DNA of 64,000 bases. It comes from PALSA-505 sp036267135. GTDB lineage: Bacteria > Actinomycetota > Actinomycetes > Streptosporangiales > Streptosporangiaceae. The notes beneath the pieces are model-generated. The model made no database searches. It was not told the origin of the DNA and saw only the letters and a list, made by a program, of their open reading frames with translations. The position numbers and the translations under genes are program-made. The stretch covers positions 1 to 64,000 of the forward strand of contig DATAWQ010000082.1 of NCBI GenBank assembly GCA_036267135.1, given 5' to 3'. Shown here one piece after another: positions 1 through 8,510 of the stretch (the stretch's first letter is position 1; every line of letters starts with the position of its first letter).

Positions 1-153
1 GAGCGGCTGCAGCGGCGCGGCGCTTGCTGCTGCGACTGTGAAGTGATCTTCAACGTGTACACCGACTACCCGGACACCGACCGGCTGCTGCCCTGCGCCG
101 GCGTGTCCAAGGCCGGCTCGACCCTGCCCTGCGATCTGCGGTCGCTCAGCTAG
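1..153 (+). CDS. DUF2695-like protein, 3' end only
   Basis: Only the last 50 codons are inside the window, read in frame 1 to a TAG stop. The visible C-terminus has a cysteine cluster (ACCCDCEV) followed by a short IFNVY strand, which resembles small bacterial DUF2695 proteins. Those have no assigned biochemical role. The start and upstream partners are outside the window. The last codons and the stop lie inside a 27-bp tandem repeat, so the present C-terminus may have been reshaped by repeat expansion. The family call is tentative because only the tail can be read. Confidence 0.55.
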   Translation, partial: ERLQRRGACCCDCEVIFNVYTDYPDTDRLLPCAGVSKAGSTLPCDLRSLS

Positions 154-198
154 CACCGTGATCTGCGGTCGCTCAGCTAGCACCGCGATCTGCGGTCG
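133..198. repeat. 27-bp tandem repeat over a gene 3' end
   Basis: A 27-bp unit beginning GATCTGCGGTCGCTCAGC is present at 133-159 and 160-186, with a third partial copy at 187-197. The first copy contains the stop codon of the upstream DUF2695-like gene and the second duplicates that stop downstream. No gene lies between 154 and 199. Confidence 0.85.
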
Positions 199-199
199 G

Positions 200-814
200 C
201 TAACTGACCCCCGCCGTGGAGCGGCGGCGGCGCAGCAGGTGGCGGCCGATGAGGGCGGCGATCACGACGGCCACGGCGATCAGCACGTACAGCAGGTACT
301 TGGTGACGTCGGCGTAGATGGCCGTGATGTGGTCCCCGGCCAGGTAGCCCGCACTGATCCAGACCGCGACCCACATCACCGCGCCGAGCCCGTTGAAGAT
401 CAGGAACCGGGCCCACGGCATTTCCGTCAGGCCCGCGATGATGCCGTTGGCCTGGCGGAGCCCTTCGAGAAACCGGGCGAACGTGATCACCAGCGCGCCG
501 CGGCTGGCAAAGAACCGTTCGGCCCGGTCCAGCCGCTTGGCGGTGAGGAAGACGTAGCGCCCGTAGCGCTCGGCCAGCTCGCGCCCGCCGAACCGGCCGA
601 TCGCCCAGCCGCCGCAGCCGCCGGCCACACAGGCCGCCACCGCGACCAGGCCGAGCGCCACCACGTTCATCCGCCCGGCCCCGGCGTAGATCGCCCCGGC
701 GATGAGCATCGTCTCGCCCGGCACGATGGGCGCGCCCAGGTTCTCCAGGAACAACAAGGCGGCCACGGCCAGGTATCCGTAGTGGTCGAGCAGCGGGGCC
801 ATGGCCGCGAACAC
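200..814 (-). CDS. DedA family membrane protein
   Basis: This 204-residue integral membrane protein matches the DedA/SNARE-associated family, whose members act as lipid flippases or transporters in the inner membrane and influence envelope homeostasis. The N-terminus carries the typical ENLGAPIVPGET segment (about residues 24-35), with the acidic residue and proline turn of the re-entrant loop. A second conserved segment follows (FASRGALVITFARFLEGLRQANGIIAG, given here only by its key residues: F-A-R-F and the GLR/NG positions, about 103-128). Several hydrophobic helices follow. It starts at ATG 814 and lies 20 bp beyond the end of the RNase D-like gene on the same strand, so co-transcription is possible. 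The substrate cannot be read from sequence. Confidence 0.9.
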   Translation of the reverse strand: MFAAMAPLLDHYGYLAVAALLFLENLGAPIVPGETMLIAGAIYAGAGRMNVVALGLVAVAACVAGGCGGWAIGRFGGRELAERYGRYVFLTAKRLDRAERFFASRGALVITFARFLEGLRQANGIIAGLTEMPWARFLIFNGLGAVMWVAVWISAGYLAGDHITAIYADVTKYLLYVLIAVAVVIAALIGRHLLRRRRSTAGVS

Positions 815-834
815 CCCGGGGAGCGGATGCGCGC

Positions 835-2082
835 TCAGGATTCGTCCTTTTCGCCGAGCCTGGCCAGGGCTCCGGCTATCGGGCCCGCGGTGAGCTCGAC
901 CTGCCAGGCCCTGGCTCCGTGGTCGCGCAGTTGCCCGGCGACGGCTTCGGCGTCCGGCGGATCCGGGGGGCTCCAGGCCATCCTGCGCACGGCGTCAGGG
1001 TGGAGCAGGTTCTCGGTGGGCATGTGGTGGGCGTCGGCCAGCGCCGCCACCGCCGCCCTGACCGCGGTCAGCCGGTGGGCGGCGTCCGGGTCGCGCTCGG
1101 CCCACCGGTGCGTCGGCGGCGGGCCGTCCACGTTAGGCCCGGAGGGCGGCGGCAGGGCCGTCTCGACCCGTGCCCTGGCCCGGCCCACCGCGGCCAGCCA
1201 GTCGCGCACGTGCCTGCGGGCACCGCGTCCGGTGAACCCGGGCAGCCCGGTGAGTTCCTCGCCGTTCTTTGGCAGCGCCCGCGCGGCCTCGATGATCGCG
1301 GCATCCGGCAGCACCCGCCCGGGGGACAGGTCCCGCCGCTGTGCGATCGAGTCACGCTCCAGCCACAGCTCGCGCACCACGGCGAGACCCCGCCGGTTGC
1401 GGACCCGGTGGATGCCGGAGGTGCGCCGCCAGGGGTCGGGGCGTGGCCCCGGCGGCCTGGCCGCGAGCACGGCCGCGAACTCTTGCCTGGCCCACTCCGT
1501 CTTGCCCTGCTCTTCCAGTTGCTGCGCGAGCGCGTCCCTGAGCTCGACCAGCACCTCGACGTCCAGGGCCGCGTAGCGGAGCCACTCTTCGGGCAGCGGC
1601 CGGGTGGACCAGTCCTCGGCCCCGTGGCCCTTGGCCAGTTGCAGGCCGAGTACCTCCTCCACCAGCGAGGCCAGGCCCACCTTGGGGTAGCCGAGCAGCC
1701 GGCCGGCCAGCTCGGTGTCGAACAAGGCCCGCGGCCGGTAGCCCAGCTCGTCCAGGCACGGCAGATCCTGGCCGGCGGCGTGCAGCACCGCTTCGGCGGG
1801 CGCCAGCGCCGCGTCCAGGCCGGACAGGTCGGGGCAGCCGGTCGGGTCGACCAGCACCGTGCCCGCCCCGGCCCGGCGGAATTGGACCAGGAAGGCCCGC
1901 TGGCCGTACCGGAAGCCGGAGGCGCGCTCGGCGTCCACCGCCACCGAGCCCTTGCCGTCGCCGAGCGCCGCCGTGGCCACGGCCAGCGCGTCGGCGGTGG
2001 CGACCACGTCAGGCAGCCCGTCGCGGGGGTCGAGCAGCGGTACCGCGCCGTCCGGCGGCGCTGGGCTGCCTTCTTCGGTCAC
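835..2082 (-). CDS. Ribonuclease D-like 3'-5' exonuclease with HRDC domain
   Basis: The 415-residue protein has an N-terminal DnaQ-like/RNase D exonuclease fold. The Exo I region is VAVDAERASGFRYGQRAFLVQ, in which the acidic D-x-E pair binds metal. An Exo II-like DLPCLDELG segment and an Exo III-type WLRYAALDVEVLVEL with the expected Y-x3-D follow. The HRDC domain lies downstream, around residues 215-300. Such enzymes trim structured RNA 3' ends. I chose the GTG at 2082 because it overlaps the TGA of the upstream DUF3000 gene (GTGA), the usual translational coupling. The longer frame to 2187 would run deep into that gene and adds no family-like sequence. The same DUF3000-RNase D pairing is familiar in actinobacteria. 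Confidence 0.88.
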   Translation of the reverse strand: MTEEGSPAPPDGAVPLLDPRDGLPDVVATADALAVATAALGDGKGSVAVDAERASGFRYGQRAFLVQFRRAGAGTVLVDPTGCPDLSGLDAALAPAEAVLHAAGQDLPCLDELGYRPRALFDTELAGRLLGYPKVGLASLVEEVLGLQLAKGHGAEDWSTRPLPEEWLRYAALDVEVLVELRDALAQQLEEQGKTEWARQEFAAVLAARPPGPRPDPWRRTSGIHRVRNRRGLAVVRELWLERDSIAQRRDLSPGRVLPDAAIIEAARALPKNGEELTGLPGFTGRGARRHVRDWLAAVGRARARVETALPPPSGPNVDGPPPTHRWAERDPDAAHRLTAVRAAVAALADAHHMPTENLLHPDAVRRMAWSPPDPPDAEAVAGQLRDHGARAWQVELTAGPIAGALARLGEKDES

Positions 2083-2738
2083 GGGCGCCGCCTGCCCCGT
2101 GAGGTCGGTGACATCGAACGCTGGGGCATCACGCGCACGCCCGCCGGGACCGGTGGCAGGCCGGCCGCGGTGCACAGCGCGTCGCACCAGGCGGTGACGT
2201 GGCCGGCCAGCGCGGGCGGCTCCGGCCCGCCCGGCGGCCCCACGGGTGACCAGGAGGCCCGGATCTCCAGTTCGGTGGCCGCTGGCTCGTCCTGTTTCCC
2301 ACCGAAGCCTTCGGTGATGACCCTGGTGACCGTGCCGCTGGGCGCGGCGTACCCGGCCGCCCCGGCGTCCAGGGCCTCGGTCAGCCAGGTCCAGCTCACC
2401 GTGCCGAGCAGCGAATCGGCCGCGAGTTCGGGCTCCACTTCCGCCCTGATGTAGGCGATCACCCGGAACGGCCCGGCCCAGCCCGGCTGGCCCGCCGGGT
2501 CGTAAAGCAGCACTAGCTTGCCCGAGCCGATCTCCGCGTCGTCGTCTGGCGCCGCGATCGTGGCCGCGATGGCGGCCGCGTACGGGGCCAGCGTCCTGGG
2601 CGCGGCGACATCTTCGAACGTCACCTGCGGGCGGACCGGGCGCTGAGCCTCCCGGCCGGCGTACAGGTCGGCGGCGGCGACCCTGAAGACAGCGTCGCCT
2701 GCCTGGGTGCCATGGCCCTCCGGGCCGGCCGGCCTCAT
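2079..2738 (-). CDS. DUF3000 family protein
   Basis: The 219-residue protein matches actinobacterial DUF3000. Recognisable stretches are PQVTFEDVAAPRTLAPYA, the GKLVLLYDPAGQPGWAGPFR strand block, SWTWLTEAL, GTVTRV and ELEIRASWSPVG, ending in GLPPVPAGVRVMP. The function is unknown; the family is almost always found upstream of the RNase D-like gene and near hemE, as here. ATG 2738 is preferred to the longer frame because the domain begins directly after it and the upstream codons look like antisense noise. Its TGA overlaps the next gene's GTG start, implying one transcript with the exonuclease. Confidence 0.88.
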   Translation of the reverse strand: MRPAGPEGHGTQAGDAVFRVAAADLYAGREAQRPVRPQVTFEDVAAPRTLAPYAAAIAATIAAPDDDAEIGSGKLVLLYDPAGQPGWAGPFRVIAYIRAEVEPELAADSLLGTVSWTWLTEALDAGAAGYAAPSGTVTRVITEGFGGKQDEPAATELEIRASWSPVGPPGGPEPPALAGHVTAWCDALCTAAGLPPVPAGVRVMPQRSMSPTSRGRRRP

Positions 2739-2766
2739 GAGCCGAGCGTACGTCGGCGCCGCCTTC

Positions 2767-2970
2767 TCATGCTGCCCGGCCCGGCGGCAGGTCTCTCGCG
2801 TTGGCCAGCAGGAAGTACACGCCGGTGACCAGCGCCGCGCCGCACCCGGTGCACATCCATTCCGGGCACTCGCCGTCCAGCGTGTCCGGGCAGCTCCCCA
2901 AATCCTCGTACGGCTGGTCAAATGCCTGCTCCCGGCCACAGTCGTGGCAGTAGCGGGTGGTCAGGCCCAT
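2767..2970 (-). CDS. Small zinc-ribbon protein
   Basis: A 67-residue protein beginning MGLTTRYCHDCGREQAF, with four Cys pairs or singles (C-x2-C near residue 8, a Cys in GSCPD and another in GECPE, then C-x2-C in WMCTGCG) that would bind one or two zinc ions. It precedes DUF3000 on the same strand, 28 bp away, and diverges from hemE. Similar short zinc-ribbon proteins occupy this position in other actinobacteria, but their role is not known. ATG 2970 is chosen because it directly precedes the first Cys pair; a longer frame reaches 3090 without conserved sequence. It could be a nucleic-acid-binding or assembly factor; that is inference only. Confidence 0.7.
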   Translation of the reverse strand: MGLTTRYCHDCGREQAFDQPYEDLGSCPDTLDGECPEWMCTGCGAALVTGVYFLLANARDLPPGRAA

Positions 2971-3162
2971 CTCCGGCGACCTCCTTACCCCCGTTCCCCC
3001 CGGGCCCTGTGTTTGGCGCACCGTTCGGGCACCGGTCACGATGTTGGCACGGTTTGCCGTTACGGCGTTGGATCTCCCACGGTGTGTCACGGATCCGGCG
3101 ACCGCCCGTCACCTGCGGGCTTCGTGCAGGCTGCGGTCCCGGCCTGTGAGACGATCCCTGAT

Positions 3163-4203
3163 GTGAAGCCGGTTGAGGGCGATTCGCCCTTCTTGCTGGC
3201 CTGCAGGCGTAAACCGGTCCCGTACACGCCGGTCTGGTACATGCGGCAGGCCGGCCGTTCGCTGCCCGAGTACCGCATCGCCCGGTCGGGCATGGGCATG
3301 CTCGAGGCCTGCCGCCAGCCAGAACTGATCACCGAGATAACCCTGCAGCCGCTGCGCAGGTACGCCGTGGACGCGGCCATCCTGTTCAGCGACATCGTGG
3401 TGCCGCTCAAGGCGGTCGGGGTCAGCCTGGACATCAGCCCGGGCATCGGGCCCGTGATAGAGCAGCCCATTCGCGGCGCCGCCGACCTGGCCAGGCTCCG
3501 CCCGCTCGAGCCTGGTGACGTGCCGTACGTGACCGAGGCCGTGCGGATGCTGGTGGCCGAGCTGAAGGACCGCCCGCTGATCGGTTTCGCCGGCGGGCCG
3601 TTCACGCTCGCCTCCTACCTGATCGAGGGCGGCCCGTCGAAGACACACGACCGGACCAAGGCGCTCATGTACGGCGACCCGGTGCTGTGGAACGCGCTGC
3701 TCGGGCGGCTGGCCGACATCACCCGCTCGTTCCTGCAGATTCAGGTGGACGCCGGGGTGTCAGCGATCCAGGTCTTCGACTCGTGGGTCGGTGCGCTCAA
3801 CCCGGACGACTACCGGCGGCTGGTGCTGCCGCACACCCGGCGCGTCTTCGACTCGCTGGCCTCCTCCGGCGTGCCGCGCATCCATTTTGGTGTGGGAACC
3901 GGTGAGCTGCTCGGGCTCATGGGGGAGGCGGGCGCCGACGTGGTCGGGGTGGACTGGCGGGTGCCGCTCGACGAGGCGGTGCGCCGGGTCGAACCCGGTA
4001 AGGCGCTGCAAGGGAACCTCGATCCCGCCGTCCTGCTGGCCTCCTGGGAAGTGATCGAGACCCGGGCCAAGGACGCGCTCGGCCGCGGCCGGGCGGCCGA
4101 GGGGCACGTGTTCAACCTGGGGCATGGCGTGCTGCCCGAGACCAATCCCGACGTGCTGGCTAGGCTGACCGACTTGGTGCATGCCGAATCCGCCAGGTCC
4201 TGA
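3163..4203 (+). CDS. hemE: Uroporphyrinogen decarboxylase
   Basis: HemE removes four acetate carboxyls from uroporphyrinogen III to give coproporphyrinogen III in the cytosol. The 346-residue length is normal. The N-terminal signature P-V-W-x-M-R-Q-A-G-R-S-L-P-E-Y is present at about residues 22-36, with the substrate-binding arginine. ILFSDIVVPLKAVG supplies the catalytic Asp, GFAGGPFTLASYL and QVFDSWVG are both intact, and the tail has the LGHGVLPETNPD block. GTG 3163 is the first in-frame start giving the family's N-terminus; an ATG at 3161 is out of frame. The divergent intergenic region (2971-3162) should hold its promoter. It heads a heme cluster with hemY and hemQ. Confidence 0.97.
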   Translation: MKPVEGDSPFLLACRRKPVPYTPVWYMRQAGRSLPEYRIARSGMGMLEACRQPELITEITLQPLRRYAVDAAILFSDIVVPLKAVGVSLDISPGIGPVIEQPIRGAADLARLRPLEPGDVPYVTEAVRMLVAELKDRPLIGFAGGPFTLASYLIEGGPSKTHDRTKALMYGDPVLWNALLGRLADITRSFLQIQVDAGVSAIQVFDSWVGALNPDDYRRLVLPHTRRVFDSLASSGVPRIHFGVGTGELLGLMGEAGADVVGVDWRVPLDEAVRRVEPGKALQGNLDPAVLLASWEVIETRAKDALGRGRAAEGHVFNLGHGVLPETNPDVLARLTDLVHAESARS

Positions 4204-4330
4204 TCACCAGATCGCACCCCGCGCGGGGTGTACGGTTCGCCGTCGGCTGGATATAACTTTGCGGTGTGGCCCGGGCAGAATTCAACTGAGCGGATGGCCC
4301 GGGCGCAATGGTACGGCGGGAGGGGCGGCC

Positions 4331-5155
4331 GTGGGTGAGCGAAGGCGGAACACCGCGCGTACGGACAAGCTGTCACAGGTCGATATCAGCCAGGCCCACC
4401 CGGCCCGTATGTACGACTACTGGCTCGGCGGCAAGGACAACTTCGCGGCCGACCGGGAGGCCGCACAGCAGGTCATTGAGGCCATGCCTGGCATCATCCC
4501 CGGGGTTAGGGCGCAGCGTGCGTTCCTCGGCCGCGCCGTACGCCACCTGGCCGTGCAGGCCGGCATCAGGCAGTTCCTCGACATCGGCACCGGGCTGCCC
4601 GCGGCAGGCAACACGCACGAGGTGGCCCAGCGCGCCGCCCCGGACGCCAGGATCGTGTACGTGGACAACGACCCGATGGTGCTGGCGCACGCTCGCGCGC
4701 TGCTCACCAGCACCAGGGAAGGCGCCTGCGCGTACATCGAGGCCGACCTGCGGGACGTCAAGGAGATCCTGACCACAGCCGAGGCGACGCTCGACTTCAG
4801 CCAGCCGGTCGCCGTCGTGCTGCTCGGCGTCATGCAGTTCATCGGCGACATGGAGCACCCGGCCGCGATCATCGAGGCCCTGAAATCAGCCTGCCCGCCG
4901 GGCAGCTATCTGGTGCTCGGCCAGCCGGCCATCGACGTCGAGCCGGAGCGGATGGGCCAGGCCGTGGCCAGGACCATCAAGCTGGTCACCGCTCCGGCCA
5001 CCATGCGGACGCACGACGCGGTGCTGGGCTTCTTCGATGGCCTGGAGTTGCTGGAGCCCGGCCTGGTCCAGTTGCCGCACTGGCGGCCCGACCCCACCGA
5101 TCCGCCGGTGCCCGGGCCGGTACCGTTCTGGTGTGGGGTCGGACGCAAGCCCTGA
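4331..5155 (+). CDS. SAM-dependent methyltransferase, DUF574/SAV2177 family
   Basis: The 274-residue protein has the family's opening motif D-x-S-x-A-H-P-A-R-M-Y-D-Y-W-L-G-G-K-D-N-F-A-A-D-R near residues 17-43. A class I SAM pocket follows (FLDIGTGLPAAGNTHEVAQ, VYVDNDPMVLAHARALL, IEADLRD). The family is very abundant in actinobacteria and its substrates are mostly unknown. GTG 4331 follows a GGGAGG-type ribosome site about 7-12 bases upstream; the frame extends back into hemE but without family sequence. It lies between hemE and hemY, an unusual position, so a role in tetrapyrrole modification is conceivable but not shown. Independent insertion into the operon is equally possible. Confidence 0.9.
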   Translation: MGERRRNTARTDKLSQVDISQAHPARMYDYWLGGKDNFAADREAAQQVIEAMPGIIPGVRAQRAFLGRAVRHLAVQAGIRQFLDIGTGLPAAGNTHEVAQRAAPDARIVYVDNDPMVLAHARALLTSTREGACAYIEADLRDVKEILTTAEATLDFSQPVAVVLLGVMQFIGDMEHPAAIIEALKSACPPGSYLVLGQPAIDVEPERMGQAVARTIKLVTAPATMRTHDAVLGFFDGLELLEPGLVQLPHWRPDPTDPPVPGPVPFWCGVGRKP

Positions 5156-5198
5156 GCCAGCCCAGCCCGAGCCAGCCCAGCCCGAGCCAGCCCAGCCC
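5154..5198. repeat. 15-bp tandem repeat (x3)
   Basis: Three consecutive copies of GAGCCAGCCCAGCCC start at the last two bases of the methyltransferase stop codon and fill the gap before hemY. The period of 15 matches other minisatellites in this window (11286, 22812, 44386). Confidence 0.9.
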
Positions 5199-5240
5199 CA
5201 CTCTGTCCACCCGGCCCGGGTGGCCTGGCAGACTGGCGGG

Positions 5241-6710
5241 ATGACCGCCCCCGCCCACCCCCGGCACGTGGCCGTGATCGGCGGCGGCATCGCCGGACTG
5301 GCCGCCGCCTACTTTCTGCGGGAGTCCGGGGCCACCGTCACCGTGTTCGAGGGATCGCCCAGGCTCGGCGGCAAGCTGACCGTGTCCGAGGTGGCCGGCC
5401 TCGCCGTCGACGCCGGTGCCGAAGCGCTGCTGACCCGCCGCCCCGAGGGCACCGGGCTGATCCGCGCGGTAGGCCTGGGCGATCAGCTCGTGCCGGCCGG
5501 GACCACGTCGGCCCGGATCTGGAGCCGCGGCGCGTTCCACGAGCTGCCGGCCCGCCAGTTCATGGGGGTGCCCGCCGACGTCGCCACACTGGACCGGTCG
5601 GGCGTGGTCTCCCCGGCCGGGCTGGCCAGGGCCAGGCAGGACGCGGAGCTGCCCGCCACCCCGCTGGACGGTGACGTGCCGGTGGCCGCGCACGTGGCGG
5701 CCAGGTTCGGCCAGGAAGTGGTGGACCGGCTGGTGGACCCGCTGCTCGGCGGGGTCTACGCCGGCCGCAGCGAGGAGCTGTCGCTGACGGCGACCATGCC
5801 CGCGCTGGCCACGGCCGCCCGGCGGCACCGCTCGCTGGCGGAGGCCGCGGCCTCCCTGCTGCCGGCCCAGCCGCCGTCCGGCGCCGCGCGGGAACCGGTG
5901 TTCGCCGCTCTGGCCGGCGGGCTCGGCACGCTACCCGCGGCCGTGGCCGGGGCCAGCGGCGCCACCGTGCGCACCGGGGCCATGGTCCGCGAGCTCACCA
6001 GGACCCCCAGCGGCTGGCGCCTGGTCATCGGCCCGGCCAGCGCGCCGCACACCGCCGAGGCCGACGCGGTCATCGTGGCCGTTCCGGCCGGCCCGGCCGG
6101 CAGGCTGCTGGCCGGGCCGGCTAGGGAAGCAGCCACTGCGCTGGCCGAGATCAGTTATGCGAGCATGGCCATCGTCACGCTGGCCTATCCTCGCCCCGCG
6201 TTCCCCGCCCCGCTGGCCGGCAGCGGCTACCTGGTGCCCGCGGTGGACGGCCAGGCGGTCAAGGGGGTCACGTTCAGCACGGTCAAGTGGCCTCATCTGT
6301 CGCCGGATGGCGGGCCGCACATCATCAGGTGCTCGATCGGCCGGATCGGCGAGGACGCCATCCTGCAGCGCGACGACGCCGAGCTGGCCGAGCTGGCCGC
6401 CGGTGAGCTGGCCGCCGCGACCGGGGTCGCGGGCGGACCGCGGGCCGCCAGGGTCACCCGGTGGGGTGGCGCGCTGCCGCAGTACACGGTGGGGCACACC
6501 GCCCGGGTGGCCCGCATCAAGGCCGCGATCGCGGCCGAGCCCGGGCTGGCCGTGTGCGGCGCCGCCTACGACGGCATCGGCATCCCGGCCTGCGTCGCCA
6601 CCGCCCAGGCCGCGGCGGGCCAGGTGCTCGAGCACCTGGCCGAGCTGGCCGCCGGGCTCACCGCCGCCGGGGGCCACGGCTGTGGTGGCCGCGGCGATGG
6701 CGGAGAATGA
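5241..6710 (+). CDS. hemY: Coproporphyrinogen III oxidase (HemY/CgoX type)
   Basis: This 489-residue flavoprotein starts MTAPAHPRHVAVIGGGIAGLAAAYFL, with the GxGxxG dinucleotide fold at about residues 11-20. It continues with the amine-oxidase-like substrate domain and ends with the FAD-binding G-x-A-Y-D-G-I-G-I-P block near residue 445. In actinobacteria and firmicutes this enzyme oxidises coproporphyrinogen III to coproporphyrin III; older annotations call it protoporphyrinogen oxidase (HemG). ATG 5241 is supported by the ATTGGCGGG-like spacing and by the start of the Rossmann strand. hemQ follows immediately, and the neighbouring hemE provides the substrate. The next enzyme, ferrochelatase CpfC, is not in the window. 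Confidence 0.94.
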   Translation: MTAPAHPRHVAVIGGGIAGLAAAYFLRESGATVTVFEGSPRLGGKLTVSEVAGLAVDAGAEALLTRRPEGTGLIRAVGLGDQLVPAGTTSARIWSRGAFHELPARQFMGVPADVATLDRSGVVSPAGLARARQDAELPATPLDGDVPVAAHVAARFGQEVVDRLVDPLLGGVYAGRSEELSLTATMPALATAARRHRSLAEAAASLLPAQPPSGAAREPVFAALAGGLGTLPAAVAGASGATVRTGAMVRELTRTPSGWRLVIGPASAPHTAEADAVIVAVPAGPAGRLLAGPAREAATALAEISYASMAIVTLAYPRPAFPAPLAGSGYLVPAVDGQAVKGVTFSTVKWPHLSPDGGPHIIRCSIGRIGEDAILQRDDAELAELAAGELAAATGVAGGPRAARVTRWGGALPQYTVGHTARVARIKAAIAAEPGLAVCGAAYDGIGIPACVATAQAAAGQVLEHLAELAAGLTAAGGHGCGGRGDGGE

Positions 6711-6714
6711 AGGC

Positions 6715-7482
6715 ATGACAGCGAAGCCCACGACCGACACACACGGTGCCGACAAACACAGTGCTGACAAAACACACAGTGCGCGGGAGCTCAACGAGCT
6801 GATCCGCTACACCATGTGGTCGGTTTTCCGGGTGAAGGGCCCGGGCGCGCTCGACGCCGAGGGCACACCAAGTGGTAGCGGCCGCGACGGGCTGGCCGCG
6901 GAGATAACCGAGCTGTGCCAGCAGGCCTCGGGCAAGGGCGTGGTCACCCGCGGCTGCTACGACGTGCAGGGCCTGCGGGCCGACGCCGACTACATGTTCT
7001 GGTGGATCGCACCGTCCGCCGACGACCTGCAGGAGATGTACGCGCGGTTCCGCCGGACCGCCCTGGGCCGGGCCAGCGAGCCAGTCTGGTCCGCGATGGC
7101 GCTGCACCGGCCGGCCGAGTTCAACAAGAGCCACATCCCGGCGTTCATGGCCGACGAGGAACCGCGAGACTACGTGAGCGTGTACCCGTTCGTCCGGTCC
7201 TACGAGTGGTACCTGCTCGACGACGCCGAGCGCCGGTCGATGCTGGCCGAGCACGGCATCATGGCCAGGGAGTACCCAGACGTCCGGGCCAACACGGTCG
7301 CCTGCTTCGCGCTCAACGACTACGAGTGGATCCTGGCCTTCGAGGCCGACGAGCTGCACCGGCTGGTCGACCTGATGCGGCACCTGCGCGGCGCCACCGC
7401 GCGGCGGCACACCCGGGTGGAAATCCCGTTCTACACCGGCCGCCGCAAACCTGTCAGCGAACTGCTCGCCACCCTGCCCTAG
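6715..7482 (+). CDS. hemQ: Coproheme decarboxylase (chlorite dismutase-like)
   Basis: HemQ/ChdC turns Fe-coproporphyrin (coproheme) into heme b using peroxide. The 255-residue protein has H140, Y157 and H180 at the same spacing (17 and 23 residues) as the distal His, catalytic Tyr and proximal His reported for the actinobacterial enzyme of Corynebacterium diphtheriae; Y157 lies in YVSVYPFVRSYEWYLL. The N-terminus is a low-complexity Thr/His/Asp/Ala tail with an imperfect short repeat. ATG 6715 has GGAG 9 bases upstream; an in-frame ATG at 6697 overlaps hemY and is less likely. The gene is probably co-transcribed with hemY. Together with hemE and hemY it points to the coproporphyrin-dependent heme route. 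Confidence 0.95.
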   Translation: MTAKPTTDTHGADKHSADKTHSARELNELIRYTMWSVFRVKGPGALDAEGTPSGSGRDGLAAEITELCQQASGKGVVTRGCYDVQGLRADADYMFWWIAPSADDLQEMYARFRRTALGRASEPVWSAMALHRPAEFNKSHIPAFMADEEPRDYVSVYPFVRSYEWYLLDDAERRSMLAEHGIMAREYPDVRANTVACFALNDYEWILAFEADELHRLVDLMRHLRGATARRHTRVEIPFYTGRRKPVSELLATLP

Positions 7483-7517
7483 CCAGCGCTGCCGTAACCC
7501 GCAGGGGAGACCGTGAC

Positions 7518-8510
7518 GTGCGGAAAGTGCTGTTCGGAGTGCCGCGGTTCAGCGCCGAGCTGAGCTGGACCGACCTCGCCGCCGAGCTGCCAGGCTGGGA
7601 CATCTCGGTGAGCCCGCGCGGCCGGGTGTCTGACTACCTGGACGGCGTGGACGTGGTCTGCCCGTGGGGGTCGCCGGTGGACGCGGCCACGCTGGAGGCC
7701 GGCACGTTCGGCCTGGTGCAGCAGTTCGGGGTCGGCCTGGAGAAGGTTGACGTGGCGGCCGCCACCGAACTGGGCGTGTACGTGGCCCGGATTCCCGGTG
7801 ACGCAGGCGGCAACGCGGACAGCGTCGCCGAGATCGCGGTGCTGCACATGCTGGTGCTGGGCCGGCGGCTCGGCGAGCTCACCGTGGCGCTGCGGGAGCG
7901 GCGGTGGGAGAGCAGGCCGCTCGGCAACTCGCTGCTCGGCCAGACCGTCCTGATCGTCGGGCTTGGCGCGATCGGCGACGCCCTGGCCGCCCGGCTGTCC
8001 GGGTTCGGCGTCCGGCTTACCGGCGTGCGCGCTCATCCCGGGCGCGGCGGCCCGCCCGGCGTCGGCGAGGTCGCGGGCCCGGCCGGCCTGCCCAGGCTGC
8101 TCGGGCAGGCGGACGTGGTGGTGTGCTGCGCCATGCTAGACGAGGGCACCGCCGGCATGTTCGGCGCCGACGAGTTCGCCGCGATGAAGCCCGGTGCGCT
8201 GTTCGTCAACGTCGCCCGCGGCGGCCTGGTGGACGAGACCGCCCTGCTCGCCGCGCTGGAGGCCGGGCAGGTGGGCGGGGCCGGCCTGGACGTTCACGCC
8301 AAGGAGCCTGCCGACCCGCAGTCCCCGTTGCTGCGTCACCCCAGGGTGTTCGCGACACCGCACGCCGGCGGGCTGACCAGGGCCATGTTCACCAGGTCGG
8401 GCCGGGTATTCGCGCAGAACCTGGAGCGCTGGGCGGCGGGGGAGGCGCCCAGGTGGGCGGTGAACGCACCGGCGTTCCACCGGGGGCGGCTCACAGGCCG
8501 GGCAGGTTGA
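7518..8510 (+). CDS. D-2-hydroxyacid dehydrogenase
   Basis: A 330-residue NAD-dependent D-isomer-specific dehydrogenase. The cofactor fold is LIVGLGAIGDALAARL (GxGxxG), and catalytic positions are the Arg of NVARGGLVDE, the acidic residue of LDVHAKEP and the His of ATPHAGGLT. The substrate, such as a 2-oxo acid or phosphoglycerate-like molecule, cannot be assigned. There is no C-terminal ACT domain, so it is not a typical SerA. GTG 7518 has a GGGGAG site 9-14 bases upstream. The gene starts 35 bases after hemQ on the same strand and may share its transcript. Its last 20 bases overlap the convergent cupin gene. Confidence 0.9.
   Translation: MRKVLFGVPRFSAELSWTDLAAELPGWDISVSPRGRVSDYLDGVDVVCPWGSPVDAATLEAGTFGLVQQFGVGLEKVDVAAATELGVYVARIPGDAGGNADSVAEIAVLHMLVLGRRLGELTVALRERRWESRPLGNSLLGQTVLIVGLGAIGDALAARLSGFGVRLTGVRAHPGRGGPPGVGEVAGPAGLPRLLGQADVVVCCAMLDEGTAGMFGADEFAAMKPGALFVNVARGGLVDETALLAALEAGQVGGAGLDVHAKEPADPQSPLLRHPRVFATPHAGGLTRAMFTRSGRVFAQNLERWAAGEAPRWAVNAPAFHRGRLTGRAG

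Noticed and set aside
158..1576. Long plus-strand open frame opposite the RNase D-like gene and DedA gene
   Set aside because: Proline/arginine-rich translation with no domain, antisense to well-supported genes; such frames are expected in high-GC DNA.
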